Origin: Halioglobus sp.
Lineage (GTDB): Bacteria > Pseudomonadota > Gammaproteobacteria > Pseudomonadales > Halieaceae
Length of the DNA: 64,000 bases
Assembly: GCA_028825045.1 (NCBI GenBank)
Contig: JAPKAY010000006.1
Coordinates: 1 to 64,000 of the forward strand
Reading direction: 5' to 3'
Shown here: in pieces, positions 44,294-51,586 of the stretch
How the letters are laid out: every line of letters starts with the position of its first letter
Position numbering within the stretch: position 1 is the stretch's first letter
The notes under the pieces: generated by a model
Seen by the model: only the letters and a program-made list of their open reading frames with translations
Told to the model about the DNA's origin: nothing
Databases searched by the model: none
Made by a program: the position numbers and the translations under genes

Positions 44294-45454
44294 ATGGATT
44301 TTTCCCTGTCAGAAGACCAGCAGGCTTTTGTTTCCAGTGCGCGTGCCTTTGCTGAGGGTGTGTTGGCGCCAAACGCCGCAACCTGGGACGAGAAGTCGAT
44401 CTTCCCCAAAGATGCACTGCGCCAGGCAGGTGATTTAGGCTTCATGGGTATGTACACACCGGAGAAGGCCGGTGGCCTGGGCATGCACCGACTCGATGCA
44501 AGCCTGATCGTCGAGGAACTGGCCAAGGGCTGTACTGCAACGGCGGCGTTTCTGACTATCCACAATATGGCTACCAATATGGTGGGCAAGTATTGTTCTG
44601 ATGCGGTGATTGAACAGTGGTGCCCAGACCTGGTGATGGGTGAAAAACTTGCCTCCTACTGTTTGACCGAACCGGGGGCCGGCTCTGATGCAGCTTCATT
44701 GCGTACCAGCGCTACCCGCGACGGTGATGATTATATTGTTAATGGCAGCAAGGTTTTTATCTCCGGTGCTGGCGAGACCGATGTTCTGGTGGTCATGTTG
44801 CGCACGGGAGAGGCTGGACCGAAGGGCATCTCCACTGTACTTATTCCCGCCGACGCAGCGGGGGTCTCCTACGGCAAAAAAGAAGCGAAGATGGGTTGGA
44901 ATGCGCAGCCAACGTGCACTATCACTTTCGATCAGGTGAGGGTGCCAGTGGCCAACCGGCTGGGTGCCGAAGGGCAGGGCTTTGCCATTGCTATGGAAGG
45001 TTTGGATGGCGGGCGCATTAATATCGCTACCTGCAGCGTTGGTACTGCCCAGCAGGCACTGGAAGAAGCCACCGCCTATGTACGCGAGCGTCGACAGTTT
45101 GATACGGCAATTGCCGATTTTCAGGCAACGCAATTCAAACTGGCTGACATGCTCACAGAACTGGTCGCGGCGCGGCAGATGGTGCGGTTGGCAGCCAGCA
45201 AATTGGATAACAAAGATTCACAGGCTTCGACCTATTGCGCGATGGCCAAGCGGTTTGCCACGGATGTGGGTTTTGAGGTTTGTAACGATGCCCTGCAGTT
45301 ATTTGGTGGCTATGGCTATATCAGGGAGTACCCAATGGAGCGGCATGTACGCGATACCCGCGTGCACCAGATTCTGGAAGGGACTAATGAAATTATGCGG
45401 GTGATTGTGTCCCGAAAATTGTTAATGGACGGTGCACTGGAGGTAATCAAGTGA
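44294..45454 (+). CDS. Acyl-CoA dehydrogenase (isobutyryl-CoA type)
   Basis: FAD dehydrogenase introducing the 2,3-double bond in an acyl-CoA, 386 residues. CLTEPGAGSDAASLRTSATR, KVFISGAGETDVLVVM, and the C-terminal signature FGGYGYIREYPMERHVRDTR with HQILEGTNEIMRVIVSRKLL (catalytic Glu) are visible. Position before a hydratase, a hydroxyisobutyryl-CoA hydrolase-like protein and mmsB points to isobutyryl-CoA from valine. Its stop overlaps the next start (GTGA). Confidence 0.92.
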   Translation: MDFSLSEDQQAFVSSARAFAEGVLAPNAATWDEKSIFPKDALRQAGDLGFMGMYTPEKAGGLGMHRLDASLIVEELAKGCTATAAFLTIHNMATNMVGKYCSDAVIEQWCPDLVMGEKLASYCLTEPGAGSDAASLRTSATRDGDDYIVNGSKVFISGAGETDVLVVMLRTGEAGPKGISTVLIPADAAGVSYGKKEAKMGWNAQPTCTITFDQVRVPVANRLGAEGQGFAIAMEGLDGGRINIATCSVGTAQQALEEATAYVRERRQFDTAIADFQATQFKLADMLTELVAARQMVRLAASKLDNKDSQASTYCAMAKRFATDVGFEVCNDALQLFGGYGYIREYPMERHVRDTRVHQILEGTNEIMRVIVSRKLLMDGALEVIK

Positions 45455-46239
45455 GTTTGAGTACATCACAGAAGTTAAAGGTAGAGTTGCACGGGCACAC
45501 GGCCCTGCTGACGATCGATAATCCCGGTGCCAATACGTTCGACACCGAGAGTTTACCGGCACTCAAAGCCCTGGTTGAAAAACTGAACGGCGAGAAACAA
45601 ATTTACGCACTGGTGTTGACCGGCGCGGGGGAAAAATTCTTCTCTGCAGGCGCTGATCTCAAACTTTTTGCGGATGGGGATCCGAAAACTGCCCGCAGTA
45701 TGGCGCAGTATTTTGGTCAGGCGTTTGAAACATTGGCAGACTTTCGCGGCGTATCAATTGCTGCGATCAATGGTTTTGCTATGGGTGGTGGTTTGGAGGT
45801 TGCGATGGCCTGTGACATCCGCATCGCCGAGGAACAGGCGAAAATGGCGCTTCCGGAGGCGAAAGTTGGTTTGCTTCCTTGCGCAGGGGGGACTCAGCGA
45901 CTGTCCTGGCTGGTCGGCGAAGGTTGGGCCAAGCGCATGATTCTATGCGGCGAGCGAATTGATGCCGCCACGGCGGAGCGCATAGGCTTGGTGGAGGAGG
46001 TTGTCGGCAAAGGTGCGGCGTTGCAACGTGCGCTGGAGCTGGCAGAACAAGTCGGAGAGCAAAGCCCGACATCGGTTGCCCTCTGCAAGCGCTTGGTCCA
46101 TAGCGGTCGCAATACCGTGATTGGAGCTGGCCTGGATGGCGAGCGCGAACTATTCGAGGCGTTGTTTTCCACCGAAGATCAGCGCGAAGGCGTCAATGCC
46201 TTCCTGGAAAAGCGCAAACCTGTCTGGAAAAACTGCTAA
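45451..46239 (+). CDS. Enoyl-CoA hydratase
   Basis: Crotonase-fold protein of 262 residues starting at GTG 45451. Oxyanion-hole loop GAGEKFFSAGADLKLFADGD and the catalytic regions GFAMGGGLEVAMACDIRIA and LPEAKVGLLPCAGGTQRL carry both Glu positions of true hydratases. In context it hydrates methacrylyl-CoA to 3-hydroxyisobutyryl-CoA. It overlaps the acyl-CoA dehydrogenase gene by four bases. Confidence 0.9.
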   Translation: MSLSTSQKLKVELHGHTALLTIDNPGANTFDTESLPALKALVEKLNGEKQIYALVLTGAGEKFFSAGADLKLFADGDPKTARSMAQYFGQAFETLADFRGVSIAAINGFAMGGGLEVAMACDIRIAEEQAKMALPEAKVGLLPCAGGTQRLSWLVGEGWAKRMILCGERIDAATAERIGLVEEVVGKGAALQRALELAEQVGEQSPTSVALCKRLVHSGRNTVIGAGLDGERELFEALFSTEDQREGVNAFLEKRKPVWKNC

Positions 46240-46251
46240 GGAGGTACTGTA

Positions 46252-47364
46252 ATGTCTGATGCCCCCATTCTTTTTCAGGAGCTCTCAGCAGGATCCGGCA
46301 AACTTGGCCTGGTGACACTGAATGTTGCAGCCACACTGAACTCACTGACACTGCAGATGGTCGATATGCTGCAGGAACAGCTTGACGCCTGGGCAGAGAA
46401 TGACGCTGTTTCAGCGGTGTTCATCGAAGGCTCTGGCGAAAAAGCCTTTTGCGCGGGTGGCGATATACAAGCATTACACCAGTCTGCTGTGGCTACCCCG
46501 GGTGGCCCCTGTGATTATGCGGAGAGTTTTTTTGCGCGTGAATACCGCATGAACTATACCCTGCACACTTACCCCAAACCCCTCATATGTTGGGGTCACG
46601 GTATTGTAATGGGAGGCGGGCTGGGTGTAATGGCCGGGTGTTCGCATCGGGTGGTTACCCAGAAGACGCGAATTGCCATGCCGGAAGTTACTATTGCCCT
46701 GTTCCCTGATGTTGGGGGCACTTGGTTTTTGAATCATATGCCCGGTAGTTCGGGGCAGTTTTTGGCGTTGACCGGCGCATCAATTAATGCCGCGGATGCG
46801 ATATATACAGGGTTAGCAGACCGATTTATTGCCAGTGAACATAAACCTCAGGTAGTGGAACAGTTGTTAGACCAGAAATGGGGAAGTGATGCGGCGGCGA
46901 ACCATGCGCTGGTTCGTCATGTCCTTCGTCCTTTTGCGGAACAGAGTATTGGGCAGTGTCCGGGCGGACAGGTTGAGCCGCACTTGAGCGCCATCAATAC
47001 TCTATGTGATGGGGATGATGTCCATGATCTGATCGACAATATAGTTTCGCTGCAGACTAAAGACCCCTGGCTAACCAAAGCGGGAGAGAGTCTCTCCCAC
47101 GGTTCGCCGCTGGCGGCGCTATGGATTCACCGGCAGTTGCGCGAAATGAGACACGCCTCTTTGAAGGAAGTTTTTCAATCGGAAATTCGTCTTGTTACTA
47201 ATATTGTGCGCCACCCGGAATTTGCTGAGGGTGTGCGTGCACTATTAATCGACAAGGACCGCAGTCCCACCTGGCAGTACGCGTCGACACGTGAAGTGCC
47301 AGAAGACGTGCTTGCATCTTTTTTTACTACGCCGTGGGCTGACAATCCCCTGGCGAATTTGTAA
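46252..47364 (+). CDS. 3-hydroxyisobutyryl-CoA hydrolase-like protein
   Basis: Crotonase-fold protein of 370 residues, the length of HIBCH and longer than hydratases. EGSGEKAFCAGGDIQALHQS, GHGIVMGGGLGVMAGCSHRV and AMPEVTIALFPDVGGTWFLN fit HIBCH, as does the C-terminal EGVRALLIDKDRSPTWQYAS. The expected reaction frees 3-hydroxyisobutyrate for MmsB, encoded next. Confidence 0.9.
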   Translation: MSDAPILFQELSAGSGKLGLVTLNVAATLNSLTLQMVDMLQEQLDAWAENDAVSAVFIEGSGEKAFCAGGDIQALHQSAVATPGGPCDYAESFFAREYRMNYTLHTYPKPLICWGHGIVMGGGLGVMAGCSHRVVTQKTRIAMPEVTIALFPDVGGTWFLNHMPGSSGQFLALTGASINAADAIYTGLADRFIASEHKPQVVEQLLDQKWGSDAAANHALVRHVLRPFAEQSIGQCPGGQVEPHLSAINTLCDGDDVHDLIDNIVSLQTKDPWLTKAGESLSHGSPLAALWIHRQLREMRHASLKEVFQSEIRLVTNIVRHPEFAEGVRALLIDKDRSPTWQYASTREVPEDVLASFFTTPWADNPLANL

Positions 47365-47391
47365 TCCACGCAGAATCGAGGAAACAAAATA

Positions 47392-48276
47392 ATGGCAGAG
47401 GTAGCATTCATCGGGTTGGGCAACATGGGCGGGCCTATGGCCAGCAACCTGCTCAAAGCGGGACACACGGTCGTGGTGTTTGACCTTTCGCAGGCTGCGT
47501 GTGATCAACTGCAGGGCTTAGGTGCCTCGGTCGCAAGGTCGGCTGCAGAGGCAGCGACCGGAATGGACTACGTGATTTCGATGTTACCGGCGGGTAAGCA
47601 CGTGGCCACCACCTATCTGGGCGACGGCGGATTGCTCTCTATGCTCGATGCGACCACCACCGTATTGGATTGCAGTACCATTGACGCGGCGACAGCGCGA
47701 ACCGTGGGTGCGGAAGCTGCGGAGCGAGGTATCGGCTTTATGGATGCTCCGGTTTCCGGTGGAGTCGCCGCAGCGGCAGCCGGCACACTGGCGTTTATGT
47801 GCGGTGGAGATGCCAACACTTTCGAAAAAGCCCGACTAATTTTACAGGACATGGGAAAGAATATTTTCCATGCGGGCCGGGCTGGATCTGGCCAGGTGGC
47901 CAAGGGCTGCAACAACATGTTGCTGGCGATCCACATGATTGGCACCAGCGAGGCACTGGAGATGGGAGCTCGAAATGGCCTGGATCCGAAGGTACTGTCT
48001 GAAATTATGTTGGCCAGCTCTGGCCGCAACTGGTCACTGGAAGTGTACAACCCCTATCCGGGGGTGATGGAAACGGCACCTGCCAGCAATGATTACCAAC
48101 CGGGCTTTATGGTTGATTTAATGGTTAAAGACCTGGGGCTTGCCATGGAAATTGCGCAGCAGAGCGAAGTCGACAATGTTATGGGTCAGCTGGCCAGTAC
48201 TTTGTACAATGCGCATCAGCAAGCCGGTAACGGACAGAAGGATTTTTCCAGCATACTGCAAAAATTGCAGGACTGA
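47392..48276 (+). CDS. mmsB: 3-hydroxyisobutyrate dehydrogenase
   Basis: Oxidises 3-hydroxyisobutyrate to methylmalonate semialdehyde, 294 residues. NAD motif VAFIGLGNMGGPMASNLLKA, substrate motif FMDAPVSGGVAAAAAGTLAF, and the catalytic Lys in GSGQVAKGCNNMLLAIHM are clear. It is the last gene of the operon. The semialdehyde product needs an acylating dehydrogenase, and the only candidate in the operon is the EutE/SauS-type enzyme at 42856. Confidence 0.93.
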   Translation: MAEVAFIGLGNMGGPMASNLLKAGHTVVVFDLSQAACDQLQGLGASVARSAAEAATGMDYVISMLPAGKHVATTYLGDGGLLSMLDATTTVLDCSTIDAATARTVGAEAAERGIGFMDAPVSGGVAAAAAGTLAFMCGGDANTFEKARLILQDMGKNIFHAGRAGSGQVAKGCNNMLLAIHMIGTSEALEMGARNGLDPKVLSEIMLASSGRNWSLEVYNPYPGVMETAPASNDYQPGFMVDLMVKDLGLAMEIAQQSEVDNVMGQLASTLYNAHQQAGNGQKDFSSILQKLQD

Positions 48277-48306
48277 TTCGAGCGACTGACTAGGTTTGGC
48301 TTTTTT

Positions 48307-48320
48307 CCAGAGTATTCTGG
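48307..48320. repeat. Small palindrome after mmsB
   Basis: CCAGA-GTAT-TCTGG in the gap after mmsB. On the minus strand it is followed by six A residues, on the plus strand it follows six T residues, so it is at best a weak terminator for the minus-strand small ORF or none. Confidence 0.2.
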
Positions 48321-48333
48321 TGCTTTATTGGAA

Positions 48334-48420
48334 TCACAGTTTTTGCCTCACCACCGCCAGCTGCCCGGTATTGCAAACAGCTGACAGCCCCAGTGGGAGA
48401 ATTAAGCCGATTAGCCCCAT
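48334..48420 (-). CDS. Possible small hydrophobic peptide, 28 residues
   Basis: A near-perfect Shine-Dalgarno AGGAGGT (48434-48428) lies seven bases before an ATG that opens 28 codons: MGLIGLILPLGLSAVCN then TGQLAVVRQKL. The first half is a short hydrophobic helix, like a small membrane peptide. It lies in an otherwise featureless 301-base gap (48277-48577) opposite in direction to its neighbours. No family is recognised, and chance cannot be excluded. Confidence 0.35.
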   Translation of the reverse strand: MGLIGLILPLGLSAVCNTGQLAVVRQKL

Positions 48421-48577
48421 AAGCAATACCTCCTGCGAACACTCGACTATGTGCTGCACTGTTGTAGGGAGTTGCCTGAATGTGCTACTGACAGCCTGAG
48501 ACTGGCCTATTGCGACATGGATCAGGCCTTTTCATGCGCGTAGGCTATGCCCTCAAAAGTTATTTCAAGGACTCCCC

Positions 48578-49381
48578 ATGTCGTTTGTTATCGTAGAAAA
48601 ACCCCGTCCGTACATCACGCTGATTACCCTAAACCGACCCGAGCGCATGAATGCTATGGCATTTGACGTCATGGTGCCTTTTAAGGAAGCGCTTGAGGAA
48701 GTCAGTTTCGACAATGACACACGGGTGGTAATCGTCACGGGTGCAGGGGCCGGCTTTTGTGCCGGTGCCGATCTGGAGGATCCTGGCTGGCTGGATATTT
48801 TCGATGGGTTAACTATCCCCGGCATCGCTCGTCGTGCAATGAGAATTCTTGACGATGTGGTCAAGGCTATTCACACCATGCACCAGCCGGTCATTGGCGC
48901 GATTAACGGTCCCGCCATTGGTGGCGGATTTTGCCTCTCTATGGCGACAGATATTCGCGTCGCGGCGGAATCTGCCTATTTTCGACCGGCGGGTATCAAC
49001 AACGGGCTTACGTCGGCCGAGTTGGGGTTGAGCTACTTACTGCCGCGCGCGATCGGTACCAGTCGAGCATTTGAAATCATGTTGACGGGCCGGGATGTCG
49101 ATGCTCAGGAGGCGCAGCGAATCGGTATGGTATCCAAAGTGGTGCCGCAAGACGAATTACTGGAAGCGTGTTTTGCCATTGCTGAACGCATCAACGGATT
49201 CAGTCAGCTGGGTGTGGAGCTCAGTAAGCAAATGCTCTGGGCCGGTTTAGATGCTGGTAGTTTGCACACTCATATGAATCACGAAGGCCACGCCCAGCTA
49301 TTTGTCCGCATGACTACGAAGAATTTTGAAGAGGCGATCAAGGCGCGAAAAGATGGAAGAGCGCCTGACTTTAAGGATTGA
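48578..49381 (+). CDS. Enoyl-CoA hydratase/isomerase family protein
   Basis: Crotonase-fold protein of 267 residues. It has the oxyanion-hole motif VTGAGAGFCAGADLEDPGW, GAINGPAIGGGFCLSMATDIRV and LTSAELGLSYLLPRAIGTSR. The first catalytic Glu position in GGGFCLSMA is not the usual GGxxE, so it may be an isomerase, thioesterase-like or weak hydratase. Separate from the mmsB operon by 301 bases, it may be its own unit. Confidence 0.85.
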   Translation: MSFVIVEKPRPYITLITLNRPERMNAMAFDVMVPFKEALEEVSFDNDTRVVIVTGAGAGFCAGADLEDPGWLDIFDGLTIPGIARRAMRILDDVVKAIHTMHQPVIGAINGPAIGGGFCLSMATDIRVAAESAYFRPAGINNGLTSAELGLSYLLPRAIGTSRAFEIMLTGRDVDAQEAQRIGMVSKVVPQDELLEACFAIAERINGFSQLGVELSKQMLWAGLDAGSLHTHMNHEGHAQLFVRMTTKNFEEAIKARKDGRAPDFKD

Positions 49382-49481
49382 ATTTGAGTTGCAAAATTTT
49401 GAATCTAGTTCAATTAAAAGTAAGTGGTAACCGCGCACAATATATTATCGACTGCCACTGATACGCAGATGCTCAACTACG

Positions 49482-50090
49482 CTAGGCCTGACTATAGGTT
49501 CCCAGCGAATTCTGCAATAGAGCCGAGTTTCTGCTTTGCCATAGCCACAGAATGGACGGTGCCAGGGTGGGGATGATAAGGACATTAAGTTGGTAGAGTA
49601 ACGCTATGACGTTTGAGTTGGGTACAAAGATCCCGGGCTGGTTGAAAAAAAGTCCACCAAGATTAATCATAAGCTCTTTCAGGCAAAGGCATAACAGGCC
49701 AAAAATAATGAGCGGGAATAGTACGATCAAACCCCAAATATAACTGCCCAGATACTCCTTTTTTTGCGTGGCGAAATGCAAGGCAGTATAAAAAGGCAAT
49801 GAATAAGAAAGGATTCTCGTATTCATGACAAATCCCAGCCGATACTCGGCTTGTGAAAGAGGAATAGGCTGGCCATTTTGCTCGCCAAACTCTGTAAGGA
49901 GCAGCGCGTTAGGGCCATCTATAAACAACCCATTAACGACATCTGGAAACCAGGATGAGAGAATCATATCGGCCACCCCAATAGCCGGGATGGCGATCGG
50001 TCCACTAGCCACAGTCCACAGCACAAAGCAGGGAATTAACAGCGTAAATACGTAGAGCAGAAATTGTCGAACGTGATGCTGGTTAGCCAC
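49482..50090 (-). CDS. Exosortase H-associated membrane protein
   Basis: Hydrophobic protein of about 202 residues with four or so membrane segments: FLLYVFTLLIPCFVLWTVAS, a middle extracytoplasmic loop, WGLIVLFPLIIFGLLCLCL, and LLYQLNVLIIPTLAPSILWL. GTG 50090, with GGGAGAG nine bases upstream, overlaps the xrtH stop by eight bases; in-frame starts further upstream lie inside xrtH. It is the usual partner of exosortase H. Function in the sorting machine is unknown. Confidence 0.78.
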   Translation of the reverse strand: MANQHHVRQFLLYVFTLLIPCFVLWTVASGPIAIPAIGVADMILSSWFPDVVNGLFIDGPNALLLTEFGEQNGQPIPLSQAEYRLGFVMNTRILSYSLPFYTALHFATQKKEYLGSYIWGLIVLFPLIIFGLLCLCLKELMINLGGLFFNQPGIFVPNSNVIALLYQLNVLIIPTLAPSILWLWQSRNSALLQNSLGTYSQA

Positions 50091-50604
50091 TTGCGGTCTC
50101 TCCCGGCGACACATTACTGGGCAGATGGCGTAGGTAAACAATAAATACGATCAGAACATCCAGCATTATCAGGGCTGGCCACAGATACAGGTGTATCCAT
50201 TCGAAGAAGCTCAAATTCCAATTGCCGAGATAAAACAGGCTGATAATGCGCACTAGGTTCAGCGCTTGTATCGCCAGAAAGCCCAAACCGATGGCTGTCA
50301 GGCGTGCACGCCAACTGGCCGGAAAAGCAACGACAGCGGCGACTAATACAATGGTAGCCTCCACGCCGTTGCATCCGGCTTCGATTGATACCGCGAATCC
50401 GCTGTCTCTAAACTGTAGAATTTTGCCGTAGGCGACGACCGAGTTATCAAATGGAAGGATGACTGCGGCGCTGATCTTGGCCAACATCTCAGTAAAAGGA
50501 ATGATGACGTGTGTTTGCACCGGTGCGAGCAGTTCAAGTGTAAATAGAGAGACCAGTACTACGACAAAGAGAATAACGAATCGCGCCACTGGTAAGACCC
50601 TCAC
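50083..50604 (-). CDS. xrtH: Exosortase H
   Basis: Membrane transpeptidase-like protease of the exosortase/archaeosortase family, 173 residues with about five membrane segments. The catalytic triad is visible: Cys78 in SIEAGCNGVEATI, Arg119 in NLVRIISLF and His138 in EWIHLYLWP. The compact size and the partner gene suggest the H type, whose targets carry IPTL-CTERM sorting tails. No such tail was seen in any protein of this window, so its substrates lie elsewhere. Confidence 0.85.
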   Translation of the reverse strand: MRVLPVARFVILFVVVLVSLFTLELLAPVQTHVIIPFTEMLAKISAAVILPFDNSVVAYGKILQFRDSGFAVSIEAGCNGVEATIVLVAAVVAFPASWRARLTAIGLGFLAIQALNLVRIISLFYLGNWNLSFFEWIHLYLWPALIMLDVLIVFIVYLRHLPSNVSPGETASG

Positions 50605-50683
50605 ATTGGAATGATTGGCATATTACCACAGCGCACAGCCGCACCCGGTGTTTCGCATGAGGAACCTGATGATTCGCCCGCTA

Positions 50684-51586
50684 CTAGCGCACGTTATCCT
50701 CACCTGAGATCAGACGGAAGTCTATGCCCGCTAGTCGCTCGAAATCGTAGGTGCTAATTTTAAAGAACTGTGCGAATTCGCTGCTATGGATAAAGTGTTG
50801 GCCCTCCGTCGAGAACAACTCGAAAGTCACCGTGCCGGCGAGGCTCTCAATCGTGAATCCCAGGTCTGCCTCTGTAACCGACAGATCACGCTGCATGCCC
50901 TGATCGGCCACTCCTTCAATCATAAGGGTTCGAAATGCATCAACAAGAGATTCCAACTCTTGCTGATCGGGAGTACGACCAATGCCAGACTGCCAGGTTC
51001 CATCTTCAAAGCTGACACTGTATAGATCGGCGTCTATTCTCAGTAAAGAGCGCAGCTGCAGTAATCTGGGGTCAAGCCAGGCATCGTTGAAAGCCGGTGC
51101 GTCGAAGGCATTGAAAGTAATACCGTAAATTGCATCCTGGCTCGCATTGCGTGCGTGCACTTTGCGAAATCCTGGAGAGCTTCCAAGAAAGATCGAGCCC
51201 AGCTCACTACCGTCGGAGGAAAAGCTGAGGTGTTTTTGGTAGTGATAGTCCACGACCTGAAATCGTTGGCGGGCCGCGGCAGAGACGCCGATGGGCCAGT
51301 CGGCCGGCTGATTGATGACGCCCTCTAGCAAGGCATCAACTTTGGCTGCATTCGCCGGTAGATTTTCCATTGCTGGTACCAGCCACCGCCCACCAGACTT
51401 TACTAAAATGGTCTGATTGTCGTACTTGTCCCCGATGCGGATTTCGTCTACTGCTGTACTGTCAAAAGGTGCCAATGCTGGTACCTCAGTGATCTGAGCC
51501 AGCTTGGGTTGTGGCCAGAATACAACGGCGGTAATGCCGCACTGTATTAGCAGTACCAATAGCAAGGCGGTGACGATGCGATTCAC
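50684..51586 (-). CDS. DUF4340 domain protein
   Basis: Protein of 300 residues with one N-terminal membrane anchor (IVTALLLVLLIQCGITAVVF) and an extracytoplasmic part with a DUF4340 pattern (ALAPFDSTAVDEIRIG, VKSGGRWLVPAMENLPANAAKVDALLEG split at ENLPANAAKVDALLEG). GTG 51586 gives a four-base overlap with the upstream GldFG-like gene; a longer reading to 51664 runs inside it. It belongs to a GldG-type ABC system whose role outside gliding bacteria is unknown. Confidence 0.83.
   Translation of the reverse strand: MNRIVTALLLVLLIQCGITAVVFWPQPKLAQITEVPALAPFDSTAVDEIRIGDKYDNQTILVKSGGRWLVPAMENLPANAAKVDALLEGVINQPADWPIGVSAAARQRFQVVDYHYQKHLSFSSDGSELGSIFLGSSPGFRKVHARNASQDAIYGITFNAFDAPAFNDAWLDPRLLQLRSLLRIDADLYSVSFEDGTWQSGIGRTPDQQELESLVDAFRTLMIEGVADQGMQRDLSVTEADLGFTIESLAGTVTFELFSTEGQHFIHSSEFAQFFKISTYDFERLAGIDFRLISGEDNVR

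Noticed and set aside
48296..48499. 67-codon plus-strand frame in the gap after mmsB
   Set aside because: No ribosome-binding site and irregular composition; the minus-strand small ORF has far better initiation signals.
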